Shown piece by piece: positions 51,798 to 61,312 of a stretch of DNA of 64,000 nucleotides. The translations under genes were made by a program, and so were the position numbers. The notes beneath the pieces were generated by a model. The model ran no database searches. It worked only from the letters and a program-made list of their open reading frames with translations, and was not told the DNA's origin. Source of the DNA: Leptospira ellinghausenii (GTDB taxonomy: Bacteria; Spirochaetota; Leptospiria; Leptospirales; Leptospiraceae). The DNA lies in the NCBI RefSeq assembly GCF_003114815.1, contig NZ_BFAZ01000009.1, positions 1,240,001-1,304,000 of the forward strand. The letters are read 5' to 3'. Position 1 is the stretch's first letter. Every line of letters starts with the position of its first letter.

Positions 51798-53750
51798 TTG
51801 AAAGAAGTCAAACCATATATATCCATTCTGGTTCCGATTCAATTTGTTCTTTTTTTCCTTCTGATTTTTTCCATCCAAAATTGCTTTGACCTTCATTCCG
51901 AAAGCAAACAAGAAATCCAATTACAACAATCTATTTATCTGATTGATCGGTACTATTATTGGTCTTCGGAAGAAATTTTTGACCCAGAAACAATCCAAGA
52001 ATCAAAATGGATACCGATTTCTGATAAAACATTAGGCTTTAAGAAAAGGGAAAAAGAATATTTATATATCAAATTTAGTGATCAGTTCATACGACAACTT
52101 CAAAGCCCAATACTATTTGCAGAGATTGCTTTAGAAACCTTTAAAGTTTTCCAAGGTAAAGAGAATGTTTATATTTCAAAAGAATTTGATTTTATATTTC
52201 CACATTTGATTCCACTTAGTCCTGAACCAAAAGGATTTATTTACATTCAATTCCAGTCTCGATATAAAAATTTTATAGGATTGGACCGCGACGTAATTTT
52301 TAAAAATCATACAAAAGCCTTGATTGATTTGTTTATGGAGAATCTTTCTAAAACTTTTTTTTCCCCCATATTGTTAGTGTTATCTTTTATATTCATGGGT
52401 TTTTATTTCTTGCGCAGAAAAGAATTGATTTTTTTAAATTTTTCAATTCTTCTTTTGTCCGCTTCGCTCATTGAAGTCTTAAATGGATTTGTTGGATTTT
52501 CATTACGTCAGTATGCTTTCTATTTAGTTCCGATAACATTTATCAATTTCACTTTTTTCCCTTTTGCTTTTCTGTTATTTTTGATTTCAGTATTTCCTCC
52601 TTTTTTTAAGAAAGTTTTTAAGTTCATCGCGATTCTACATATCTTTGTTTTTTTAACTTCTATCGTTCGAAATTATGATTTAGGAGTCTCATTTCTAAAT
52701 AGTGAGGAAGATTATAATTGGATTGTTGTATTGGAAGCAATCGTTGCCATCTTATCTTCTATCTATGTATTTTTGAAAGGGAATCGACAAATAAGGGAAA
52801 TTATCTTAGGTATCCTAGTCATTGTATCTGCCGGACTTCATGATACACTTGTGGATTTGGAAATTTTGCATTACCAAATTCGATTCATTCACTATGGTTT
52901 TTTTCTAATGTTGGGATTTTTTGGTTATTATGTGTTCAAACATTATTGGGAATTGTTGCATTCAATCAATCGAATGAACACCGAACTACGAACAAAAAAT
53001 AAAGAACTCCAACGATTGATACAAATTGATAAAGATTTAGCCTTAGCACATGCCTTACAAAAATCACTATTGTCTTCCAAATACAATGAGGACGATAAAA
53101 TTCGTATCATTGGTTTTTCACAAAATTTGGAATCTGTCGGGGGAGATTATTTTGATCATACAAAAGATAGTATGGGCAATTGGGCTTTTTTAATCGCAGA
53201 TGTGTCTGGTCATGGAATTTCTTCTGCAATGGTAGCTGCCATGTCTAAAATGGCATTTGTAGGCGCAGGCCCCTATTTACAATTTCCAGCAAGGGTATTT
53301 CACCTGATGAATCGACACTTGGTTGGAAAAACAAAAAATCTCTTCATTACCGCTTCTTATCTTTTTATCGATACAGAATCATATACAGCTACATTTAGCA
53401 ATGCTGGACATCCTAGTTTTTACCTAATTCGAAACACTGAAAAAGATGTGATACAACTGACAGCAAAGGGAAAACCTTTGGGTCTTTTTTCCCAACAATC
53501 ATATGCAGAGGATACAGTAGGGATCAAACCAAAGGATAAAATATTACTCTACACAGATGGGATTTTTGACTTACTAAATGAATATGGAGAAAGTTTTGGT
53601 GAAGATAGGCTCAAATCATTGTTATGGGAATATCGTTACTACAACATCCAAGATTTATCGAGTATCTTACAAGATTCCTTATTTCGTTTTTCCAATGGTT
53701 GGAAACACCAAATGGATGATTTAAGTTTTTTACTCATAGAAATCAAATAG
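51798..53750 (+). CDS. 7TM receptor with SpoIIE-type PP2C phosphatase domain (second copy)
   Basis: A 650-residue membrane protein. It begins with TTG (51798) behind AGGAA and has an N-terminal hydrophobic segment. An extracytoplasmic part of about 150 residues, seven helices (about 175-390), a coiled coil (about 390-420) and a C-terminal SpoIIE phosphatase follow. The phosphatase motifs VGGDYFD, ADVSGHGISSAM, FSNAGHPSFY, YTDGIFDL and MDDLSFLL are intact. It resembles the protein at 6414-8432 in layout but has a different extracellular part, so it likely senses another signal. Confidence 0.88.
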   Translation: MKEVKPYISILVPIQFVLFFLLIFSIQNCFDLHSESKQEIQLQQSIYLIDRYYYWSSEEIFDPETIQESKWIPISDKTLGFKKREKEYLYIKFSDQFIRQLQSPILFAEIALETFKVFQGKENVYISKEFDFIFPHLIPLSPEPKGFIYIQFQSRYKNFIGLDRDVIFKNHTKALIDLFMENLSKTFFSPILLVLSFIFMGFYFLRRKELIFLNFSILLLSASLIEVLNGFVGFSLRQYAFYLVPITFINFTFFPFAFLLFLISVFPPFFKKVFKFIAILHIFVFLTSIVRNYDLGVSFLNSEEDYNWIVVLEAIVAILSSIYVFLKGNRQIREIILGILVIVSAGLHDTLVDLEILHYQIRFIHYGFFLMLGFFGYYVFKHYWELLHSINRMNTELRTKNKELQRLIQIDKDLALAHALQKSLLSSKYNEDDKIRIIGFSQNLESVGGDYFDHTKDSMGNWAFLIADVSGHGISSAMVAAMSKMAFVGAGPYLQFPARVFHLMNRHLVGKTKNLFITASYLFIDTESYTATFSNAGHPSFYLIRNTEKDVIQLTAKGKPLGLFSQQSYAEDTVGIKPKDKILLYTDGIFDLLNEYGESFGEDRLKSLLWEYRYYNIQDLSSILQDSLFRFSNGWKHQMDDLSFLLIEIK

Positions 53751-53774
53751 TTAATTCCTTAGATTTTTTACTGG

Positions 53775-54812
53775 CTAAAGCTCTGGATTAATGATGAAAC
53801 GAATGGGATTCCCTTTTTTTTCTTCTAACGCATGTAGGTACTCATTTGTATCTTCCAATTTGTGAATTCCGCTGATGGACTTTGTCAGATTTAGCTTTTT
53901 ATCTTTATAAAGTTGGATGAGTTCAGGGATGGCCCTTCTATCTGAACCATAGGAACCTGTAATTCGGATTTGTCTTTCAATGAGAAAAAATGGCATAGGA
54001 ATTTCGAGTTTGTTTCTACCGATGCCTACTAAGACAATCCTTCCTCCACGATTCATTGCACGGACAGAACTTTCAATATTTGGCATAAAACCTGTAAAAT
54101 CACATAATAGGTCAATCCCACCGGACTTTTCTTTTAGGACCTTTCCCACTTGCATATTTTTTTCAACTAATATGAGTTCGTCGGCACCATATGATTTTGC
54201 ATTTTCTAAACTTCCACTATCAATATCAATTGCAAAAATTTTACCTGCTCCAAGAGCTTTTGCTATCGCAACTGCATGGATTCCAAGTCCACCGCAACCA
54301 ATGATTGCAACAGATTCACCAGCCTTAAGTTCTCCTTGGTATTTAATTGCATGGTAAGGAGTGGAGACAGCATCAGCTAGGATTGCACCTTCAGCAAAGG
54401 GAATTTCGTCAGGCAAAACATGTAAGTATCTTTCTTCTGTTTGGATGTATTCTGCAAAACCACCTCTTTGGTTAAAGCCAATCACTCCAATATGTTCACA
54501 AAGATTTTCTCTCCCTGCCAAACAATGTTTACATTTTCCACAGGAGGTACCTGCACTCACAACAACTCGGTCACCTACTTTTAATTTTGTGATTTGTTCA
54601 CCGATTTCAGTAACGACACCTGAAGTTTCATGACCAGGAACACAGGGAGTATAAGTGGCCTTCATTTTTCCATGCAAAATGAGATGAATATCCGAGCCAC
54701 ATATCCCACAAGCCTTTACCTTCACTTTCACTTGGTTTGGTAATAATCGTGGTAATTCTAATTCTTGGATCTCTAAGGATTTAGATCCTTGTGGTAAAAC
54801 AGCTGCTTTCAT
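53775..54812 (-). CDS. Zinc-dependent medium-chain alcohol dehydrogenase
   Basis: A 345-residue MDR-family dehydrogenase. The catalytic zinc site is visible as CGICGSDIH, with PGHETSG, the structural zinc lobe has all four Cys (CGKCKHCLAGRENLC), and the NAD-binding fold reads GCGGLGIHAVAIAKALGAG. The substrate is an alcohol or a sugar alcohol, not identifiable here. It shares a TGA/ATG overlap with the upstream helical-protein gene on the same strand. It contrasts with the MDR at 56996, which lacks the structural-zinc Cys. Confidence 0.92.
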   Translation of the reverse strand: MKAAVLPQGSKSLEIQELELPRLLPNQVKVKVKACGICGSDIHLILHGKMKATYTPCVPGHETSGVVTEIGEQITKLKVGDRVVVSAGTSCGKCKHCLAGRENLCEHIGVIGFNQRGGFAEYIQTEERYLHVLPDEIPFAEGAILADAVSTPYHAIKYQGELKAGESVAIIGCGGLGIHAVAIAKALGAGKIFAIDIDSGSLENAKSYGADELILVEKNMQVGKVLKEKSGGIDLLCDFTGFMPNIESSVRAMNRGGRIVLVGIGRNKLEIPMPFFLIERQIRITGSYGSDRRAIPELIQLYKDKKLNLTKSISGIHKLEDTNEYLHALEEKKGNPIRFIINPEL

Positions 54813-55414
54813 AACATAATTCCGTCAAGTTCAGATAAGAACTCACTTGTATCGGATTCGTTCAATTGTTCCAATGTAAGTTCTATGATATCGTTTAAGT
54901 AATATTTCAAATTTTTGTATTCCAACAAAAACAGTTTTAAGTTTGTTTTTTCATCATCAGAGAGACGATTTTCCATATTCAATTTACAAAGTGCCAAAAC
55001 TCCGAATGCAGATTTGAGTTCATCTTGATTTGATGCAATGGTAAACAATTCTCGGATGTCAAGTTCGGCAAAAGTAGGGAGTAAATCGGATATCAATTCC
55101 ATAGCACCAATCGGAATGGTGCGGTCCAAAGATTTGACATAATTCAATAGGACACGGTAACTCTTTGAATCTCCAACATAGGATAAAAGATAAACCATAC
55201 CCGAAAGTAGAACCTTATGGTAACCCCAGGAAAGCCTTCCTGAGTCCGCTTCACGGATAATTTGGTAAATCATGGCCCAAACGTTTTTATCGTTATTGGC
55301 TGCCAATTTCATCAATTCTAAGAGGCGATTTTCCCAGACTGGTTGGTCCATCTCCATTTTTAATTGGTCAATGGCTTCTAAGGGAGAAATGGGTAATGAT
55401 CCTAACTTTTGCAC
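54809..55414 (-). CDS. Helical repeat-like protein, unknown function
   Basis: A 201-residue soluble, almost entirely helical protein with regular hydrophobic spacing (LLELMKLAANNDKNVW, LLLSGMVYLLSY-like stretches) suggestive of HEAT or ARM-like repeats. No named family is recognised. Its stop overlaps the start of the downstream alcohol dehydrogenase gene (ATGA), so they are translated together. It is divergent from the 55513 operon, leaving about 98 bp for promoters. Confidence 0.7.
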   Translation of the reverse strand: MQKLGSLPISPLEAIDQLKMEMDQPVWENRLLELMKLAANNDKNVWAMIYQIIREADSGRLSWGYHKVLLSGMVYLLSYVGDSKSYRVLLNYVKSLDRTIPIGAMELISDLLPTFAELDIRELFTIASNQDELKSAFGVLALCKLNMENRLSDDEKTNLKLFLLEYKNLKYYLNDIIELTLEQLNESDTSEFLSELDGIML

Positions 55415-55512
55415 AGTTTCCTCTCGACATAATTCTAGAATATGAGACGTATATGTCTTTTCTTTTTTATCATGCTAATGTTTTCTCTGTACGGCCGAAA
55501 CTAGTTGCATAG

Positions 55513-56331
55513 ATGAAACGTTTTTCGGTAATACTACTGCTTCTCTTCATTGCAATGGGAGAGACAACGCCGGACCAATCTAGTTCTAAAGCGACTCAGT
55601 TAATTCGTGTTAGCTACGGACTTAAGGATAACTACGAGTTTCTACGCATTTTAAATTCAACTATCAGTAATCGTGGGACAGAAGACCAAAAAAAATACTT
55701 CAAACGATGCGTACAACACCACATAGAGTCCGAAATCCTTCATTTACAAATGGATTTGGGAAATTCATACGCAGAACTACGTAGAACGCAAGGTTTACTC
55801 ATACAATTGTACATTAATGTTTTGGAAGACGAAATTGAAGACTTAGAAATTGAGTTAGGAAGACTGGCTCGACTTGCCAATGGAAAAGAAAAAACAGAGA
55901 GCAAATTATATTTGAGATTAGGTTATCGCGAAATCGCAGTTGCGAAACAAAAATTAATCATTGGAAAAAACATTCGTCCTTATTTGTATTTGATGAAATT
56001 ACAGGAGTTGGCGTTTTCCTTAAAATCATTAAAACAAGCAGAGAAGTACATTGTTTTACTAGGATTGTTACACGACTCTGTTGACGAATTCGATAAAGAA
56101 AGCCGATCTTTCGAAGCAATGGTCAATGAAGTAATACGAATCATTGTAAATGACAAAGAGAAGTATTTGCGATTATTGTACGATAGCCATTTTGATTCAT
56201 ATGGATCTCTCAATTATTACGAACAAATTTGGAAACAACCTGATTTACATGAACTAGCATCAGGAATTCCAAATTTTGATCCTGCTTACTTTCGAAATCC
56301 AGAAGAAGCAAAAATTCCTACCTTCAAATAG
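55513..56331 (+). CDS. Secreted helical protein, first gene of the SAHH-like operon
   Basis: A 272-residue exported protein with a signal peptide (about residues 1-17, LLFIAMGETT). The mature part is almost wholly helical and charged (EDEIEDLEIELGRLARLANGKEKTESK), which suggests coiled coils. No family is recognised. It precedes the rhomboid protease gene by two bases and so may be a partner or a substrate of it. It begins the compact six-gene operon that runs to 62468. Confidence 0.72.
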   Translation: MKRFSVILLLLFIAMGETTPDQSSSKATQLIRVSYGLKDNYEFLRILNSTISNRGTEDQKKYFKRCVQHHIESEILHLQMDLGNSYAELRRTQGLLIQLYINVLEDEIEDLEIELGRLARLANGKEKTESKLYLRLGYREIAVAKQKLIIGKNIRPYLYLMKLQELAFSLKSLKQAEKYIVLLGLLHDSVDEFDKESRSFEAMVNEVIRIIVNDKEKYLRLLYDSHFDSYGSLNYYEQIWKQPDLHELASGIPNFDPAYFRNPEEAKIPTFK

Positions 56332-56333
56332 TT

Positions 56334-56996
56334 ATGCGATCATTCATTTGGGAATTTCCATTAACCGCTGGTTTTGCCTTATTTTTATTCTTATTGTATC
56401 CAATTGTTTCCATTTTTATGCCAAACTTGGTAACGGAATATTTCATTGCAACCCCAGGAGAATTCGAGCCACTCAATTGGATATTATCCACTTTTTTTCA
56501 CGGATCTGGAGCCCATCTGTTATCCAATTTATTTTTCCTTTTATTACTTGGTAGGGTTGTTGAGAAACGAGTTGGTAAAAAAAGATGGTTGCTGTTTTAT
56601 TTTATGGCTGGATTCCTTTCAGTGTTAGGCGATGGAATTGTGCGAGGTTTCATTTTAGGAGATAAAACACCTATTGTTGGTGCGAGTGGTTCTATTTCTG
56701 GTCTCGCTTCTGCGGCTACTTTGTTATCACCATTTAGATTTCCAATTTCCAAAACCAAAACGATTCCATTTCCAGTATTTTTGTTTGGTTGGATGATGGT
56801 TTACTCAGATGTGACCAATGTTTTTGCGAGAGATAATGTGGCTCATTGGGCACACTTAGGTGGTTTTTTCTCAGTATTTGTGACAAGTTATTTATTAGGG
56901 GAAAAAGAAAGGCAAGAAATCAGACAAGGCTTTCTTCTCAACTTTACCTTTTTTACATTGACTATCATTCTTCTATTTTTTATCAACAATAGGTAA
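56334..56996 (+). CDS. Rhomboid-family intramembrane serine protease
   Basis: A 220-residue membrane protein with about six predicted helices, the minimal rhomboid core. Active-site residues are in place: the GASGSISG box with the nucleophile Ser118, His175 in HWAHLGGF as the partner, and the HGSGAHLLSN motif with Asn65 for the oxyanion. Rhomboids cut helices of membrane proteins within the bilayer. It lacks N- or C-terminal extra domains. It is followed by the dehydrogenase gene in a TAATG overlap. Confidence 0.9.
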   Translation: MRSFIWEFPLTAGFALFLFLLYPIVSIFMPNLVTEYFIATPGEFEPLNWILSTFFHGSGAHLLSNLFFLLLLGRVVEKRVGKKRWLLFYFMAGFLSVLGDGIVRGFILGDKTPIVGASGSISGLASAATLLSPFRFPISKTKTIPFPVFLFGWMMVYSDVTNVFARDNVAHWAHLGGFFSVFVTSYLLGEKERQEIRQGFLLNFTFFTLTIILLFFINNR

Positions 56997-58438
56997 TGAA
57001 TCTAAAATTTAGAGCAAAGGATTATCTCTCCAGTGACTCCTTTGAATCGGCTGAATACGAATACATAGGCAATCAAAAAGACGGATGGGAAATCAAACGA
57101 AATGGTGAACCCTACCTCCAATTAGGTCCAGGCTACATTCCATTAAAAACTATCTCATGTGGTGTTTGTTCCACCGATATCGATCGGAGATTTTTACCAT
57201 TTCCTCTCCCACAAATCATCGGGCATGAGGTATTAGCAGAAGGACTCGAAGAAAACCAAGGCAAACAATTCGTTGTTGAGATCAACGACACTTACGAAGC
57301 CCGAGGTGATAAAGAACCAGATTTATTTTGTAAGGAAGGAATTCCAACACACTCACCTGAACGAAGGGTTTTAGGGATCGATCGATTGCCTGGTGGTTTT
57401 GGACCTTACATCCTTGCTCCGATAAACGCAGCTATCAATTTAGAAGGAGTTTCTCCAAAAGCGGCTGTCCTTATGGAACCATTTGCTGCCGCCTTACAAG
57501 CCATCATCGCTTCTCCTCCGAAAAAAGGAGACCATGTGGCCGTTTTAGGTCCTAGACGATTGGGGAGTTTAATCCTTGCTGCACTTTCATCCTACCGCAA
57601 ATCCAATCAATCAGATTTTCGCATAACAGCAATCACTCGCCATGATCACTTGGTCAAATTATCGAAAGAAATGGGTGCCGATGAAGTTATAGATCTTCGC
57701 ATCACAAATGTAGAAAATCTCAAAAACAAATTTGACATCGTATATGATACAACATCTACTCCGTCGGGATTTGAATCTGCCATACAGATCGCAAAAAGAG
57801 AAGTTCACTTGAAAACTACCAATGGCCAACCTATGGCAGGGATAAATCATTTAACAGAACTTGTGGTAGATGAATTGTCCATCCTCCCATTTTCAGAGCA
57901 AAATACAAAATTCCATTGGCAAAAAGAGACAAGAACAAACAAAAATATTTTTGTTTTCGAGAATGTTTCGGAAGAGATCAAAACCAAATTGAAACAAGAT
58001 TTTAATGTTTATGTAGGGAATGAAAAAACCGCTGAAACTATTTTATCTTCCAAAGAATTTTTAGATCATTTGCCAAGATTTGATGTCGTAGTTGTCTCAA
58101 ACCCGAACGAAATTGGATTTGCCATCCGACCAAATCCTAATCATGAAAATTCATTGGTACGACCACGAGGGGCGATCCTTGTAGATACTACCAATACCAA
58201 ATTATGGCCTGCCGTTCAAAGTTTGGTAGGCGAATTTTTTAAAGAGGGAAAAGAGATTCATAGTTCCCGTTGTGGTGATTTCCATATGGCGATATCATTG
58301 TTACGAGAGAATCCAGAAATTACAAAATCATTAGAGACAAACTTAATTTCACATCGATACCCTGCTGATAAATTGGAAGAAGCATATAACAAAGCAAAAG
58401 ATCCATCTAGTGTAAAGGTAGTTGTTGATTTCCAATAA
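56996..58438 (+). CDS. MDR-type dehydrogenase lacking the structural-zinc cysteines
   Basis: A 480-residue protein, longer than usual (about 340-380). The N-terminal GroES-like domain has the catalytic motif CGVCSTDID (Cys55) and IIGHEV (His77/Glu78). Where the structural zinc lobe would be, only one Cys remains (DLFCKEG). A Rossmann-like segment follows from about 165 (VAVLGPRRLGSL), then an extra region with VDTTNTKLWP and SSRCGDFHMA around 395-435. The fold is that of sugar or alcohol dehydrogenases; the substrate is unknown. It lies in the SAHH-like operon, with overlapping start. Confidence 0.8.
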   Translation: MNLKFRAKDYLSSDSFESAEYEYIGNQKDGWEIKRNGEPYLQLGPGYIPLKTISCGVCSTDIDRRFLPFPLPQIIGHEVLAEGLEENQGKQFVVEINDTYEARGDKEPDLFCKEGIPTHSPERRVLGIDRLPGGFGPYILAPINAAINLEGVSPKAAVLMEPFAAALQAIIASPPKKGDHVAVLGPRRLGSLILAALSSYRKSNQSDFRITAITRHDHLVKLSKEMGADEVIDLRITNVENLKNKFDIVYDTTSTPSGFESAIQIAKREVHLKTTNGQPMAGINHLTELVVDELSILPFSEQNTKFHWQKETRTNKNIFVFENVSEEIKTKLKQDFNVYVGNEKTAETILSSKEFLDHLPRFDVVVVSNPNEIGFAIRPNPNHENSLVRPRGAILVDTTNTKLWPAVQSLVGEFFKEGKEIHSSRCGDFHMAISLLRENPEITKSLETNLISHRYPADKLEEAYNKAKDPSSVKVVVDFQ

Positions 58439-58442
58439 CCAT

Positions 58443-60893
58443 ATGACTTCAGAAAAAAATATTAAAACATCTCTCGGGCCAACTCTTCATCAAATTGATG
58501 AGGGATTATGGGAAATTGACTTAACCAATCTTCGTATTTTTTTTGGACTTTCAATACTGTCACGGACTATTGGTGAGGAGATTGGGAACTTATTACAATC
58601 GTTACCTGGTGATTTAGCATTCACATATAAAATTAATCCGAATATCAATCACGAATTAGTGGATATGCATATCCAACATGTTCAAGTATTTGCAAGAGCT
58701 GGAATTTTAAAAGATTGGGTATTATTCAGAGAAGAATTTGAAGAAAATTTACGATTTGTATTTGGATCTTTCCAACAACAATCGATCGCAAAAAAAATAC
58801 ACCCAGAGTTTTATGGTGAAGATCCAAATAGAAATTCAACTATAGCATTATTATTCCCATTTGATACTGATTTCATTCATCCATCAGGATATTATATACT
58901 GATGGAAAGAGTACAAAGCCAAAGCCGAATTGGAGATTTTTTCCTCCGTATAACGATTGATTCACGAGAAGATGGATGTTTAAATTTAAAAAATATCCCT
59001 CACGAGGTGGTAAGTGATGTACATTCTAGAACATATATTGCTGGTGCATCGAAGATAAGTGAATCCTTAAGTAATGGAATTATCAATGTTGCTCAAAAAG
59101 GAGAAACTTTTTACGAAGAAGAAAATAGTCATTTTAGTAAGGTATTTTCGCAGATCGAAAAAACACCTCTGGGGAAATTATCCAATATAAATTTTTATTG
59201 GGAAGAACAGTATCGTAATTTGATTTTAAGCTCAGATCCAAGTGTTTCATTATCTATCTTAAAAAAACTCTTTTTACTTTTAGAAGATTCATCAGCATCT
59301 AAAAAAATAAAAGAAGGGAACACCTTAAGAGCAATCATTGGAAAAACATCAATTTATGTAGATCTGTCTAGACTCGACAGAGTATTAAACTTTAGTTTTA
59401 ATCAGAAAAGGACATTAGTCGATCCTAATTTCTATCTAAAAAGAATGCCTATACTTGAAACCATTGCCAATGGGAAAGATCACAAATTTTCATTTGAAGG
59501 TATTCATATATTTTTGATTCACCACATTACCTCTGAAATCATTTCCTTGATTGAAACATTCAGACGATTAAAGGCGAATTCATTAAATGTTGCTTTTGTT
59601 AAGTATGGTGGAAATATTCCACCAGTTTACTTAGATATTTTATTAGATATTCCGACAGAAACATTTTATATGGCGGGTTTGGAATTTAAACTCACGAAAA
59701 ATAATACACCCTATTATGGAGTATCACCTCTTTACAGCGATTTTGATATTCATGCAAATTTTCGGCATAAATTGGAAGAAGCTAAGTTAGGATTTTTCGA
59801 TGCTATGCGAAGATTGTCTACCTATTTGTTTCTAAATCAATTATTGCAACTTGTTGAGAAGAAGGAAAAAATCATTCTGATAGAAGACGGTGGTTATGTT
59901 GCCCCAGTACTCAATGAATTTGCATTAAATGATGTTACATTGAGAGAGGTCCTTTCTGAATTTTGGGTCGAAGCTAAAAACAAAGCATTACTTGATAGAA
60001 AATTTTCGGAGATTCTAAATGAACATGTGATTGGATCTGTCGAACATACAAGAAATGGATTCGACAGACTCACTAAAATTAGAGAGGAGAGAAAATCACT
60101 TGTTTTACCTGCTTACTCAATTGCAGTTTCAAAGGAAAAAACTTTGGAAGAATCCAAAGAAGTAGCACGTTCCATTATTAACGCAATAGAGAATACTTTG
60201 CATGGAATTGGTAAAGTTTTATCTAAAAGAAAAATACTCATCCTTGGAGCAAAAGGTAATATTGGTGGATTTTTAAAGAAATATCTAATCGGCGGTTCAT
60301 TACATGAATCAAACTTAAATCTATTGGAAGTTGATCGTAAATTTGAAATAGAATCAACGTTTGTAAAAAAATCTTTTCATACAATTGCTGAGACAGAATT
60401 TTCTAAGATTGATTTAGTCATTGGTGTGACTGGTGAATCTATTTTAGAACCTAAGCACTTTGAAACTTGGATATTGGAGAGTGAACACAAACAACTGTTC
60501 TTAGCTTCAGGTTCGACAAAAACAATTGAGTTTGCAAACTTCATTCAATGGACAAATGAATTAAATACGATCGAAAAACCTAAATTAAAAGATAAAAATC
60601 TTTTCATTACATTCCAACGTATCTTGGATCCACAGTCACAAATGGATTTAGGTTCCAAAATTATTTTTAAAATTTCAGAAATGAACTTAGAAAAAGAAAT
60701 ATACTTAATCAGTGATGGAAGTCCTGTTAACTTTTTATTTTTTGGTGTACCAACAGAATCTATGGATCCGATCATTTCACAACTAGCAAGTGTAACTTTA
60801 GGAATGGTAAATCAATACAAGACAAAAAAACTTCCATCTCCAGAGTTATATGCAGTTGATCATCAAATTGATGTTTGGGGAAATTTATTGTGA
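58443..60893 (+). CDS. Divergent S-adenosylhomocysteine hydrolase-like protein with large N-terminal domain
   Basis: An 816-residue protein (ATG at 58443; a TTG at 58422 would add seven residues). The C-terminal half (about 345-816) follows the SAHH layout in order: [21 protein letters not shown] aligns with the LHMT-x-QTA-LIETL block, IEDGGYV with [18 protein letters not shown] with [20 protein letters not shown] with [16 protein letters not shown] with the NAD loop, and SDGSPVNF with AEGRLVNL. Several catalytic residues differ (the Gln, second Glu and Asp/Asn positions). The first 340 residues match nothing I recognise. It starts four bases after the MDR gene. Confidence 0.75.
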   Translation: MTSEKNIKTSLGPTLHQIDEGLWEIDLTNLRIFFGLSILSRTIGEEIGNLLQSLPGDLAFTYKINPNINHELVDMHIQHVQVFARAGILKDWVLFREEFEENLRFVFGSFQQQSIAKKIHPEFYGEDPNRNSTIALLFPFDTDFIHPSGYYILMERVQSQSRIGDFFLRITIDSREDGCLNLKNIPHEVVSDVHSRTYIAGASKISESLSNGIINVAQKGETFYEEENSHFSKVFSQIEKTPLGKLSNINFYWEEQYRNLILSSDPSVSLSILKKLFLLLEDSSASKKIKEGNTLRAIIGKTSIYVDLSRLDRVLNFSFNQKRTLVDPNFYLKRMPILETIANGKDHKFSFEGIHIFLIHHITSEIISLIETFRRLKANSLNVAFVKYGGNIPPVYLDILLDIPTETFYMAGLEFKLTKNNTPYYGVSPLYSDFDIHANFRHKLEEAKLGFFDAMRRLSTYLFLNQLLQLVEKKEKIILIEDGGYVAPVLNEFALNDVTLREVLSEFWVEAKNKALLDRKFSEILNEHVIGSVEHTRNGFDRLTKIREERKSLVLPAYSIAVSKEKTLEESKEVARSIINAIENTLHGIGKVLSKRKILILGAKGNIGGFLKKYLIGGSLHESNLNLLEVDRKFEIESTFVKKSFHTIAETEFSKIDLVIGVTGESILEPKHFETWILESEHKQLFLASGSTKTIEFANFIQWTNELNTIEKPKLKDKNLFITFQRILDPQSQMDLGSKIIFKISEMNLEKEIYLISDGSPVNFLFFGVPTESMDPIISQLASVTLGMVNQYKTKKLPSPELYAVDHQIDVWGNLL

Positions 60894-61312
60894 GTAAACA
60901 CGGTTTTTTTCAAATTACCCAAAAACTCTTTTTAAGAGATGGAAATTCTCTATTAGTATTACGTGATCAAAAATCTGGTCACGGTGACCTCCCTGGCGGA
61001 AGGATGAATGAAGATGAATTTTTTGAAGACTGGATGGATAGTGTTTATCGAGAAATTAAGGAAGAATTGGGTGAGAATATTAAAATTGAGGTTAACCCAA
61101 AGCCAATTTTTGTTCATAAACATATGGTTAATGAAGGAAATTTCCCTTGTATCATTATCGCATATGAGGCTAAATTAATACAAGGGAACGTTCAATTATC
61201 AGATGAACATGATTATATGGAATGGGTAGACATTCATTCATTTGATCCAAAAAAACTTTTTTCGGAGTATATGTTGGATGCTGTCCAACTTTATTTAAAT
61301 CAATATGCATAA
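60890..61312 (+). CDS. Nudix hydrolase
   Basis: A 140-residue Nudix protein, probably beginning at GTG 60890, which overlaps the previous stop (GTGA) and has GGGG nine bases upstream. The Nudix box is [30 protein letters not shown]; the Gly, Arg-Glu and Glu-Glu are intact, but there are three extra residues between the GG and the Glu. It would hydrolyse a nucleoside diphosphate derivative. The next gene begins inside its 3' end. Confidence 0.85.
   Translation: MSKHGFFQITQKLFLRDGNSLLVLRDQKSGHGDLPGGRMNEDEFFEDWMDSVYREIKEELGENIKIEVNPKPIFVHKHMVNEGNFPCIIIAYEAKLIQGNVQLSDEHDYMEWVDIHSFDPKKLFSEYMLDAVQLYLNQYA

Noticed and set aside
51762..51920. An N-terminal extension of the small secreted protein
   Set aside because: It would run under the divergent PP2C gene and would hide the signal peptide that starts at 51761.
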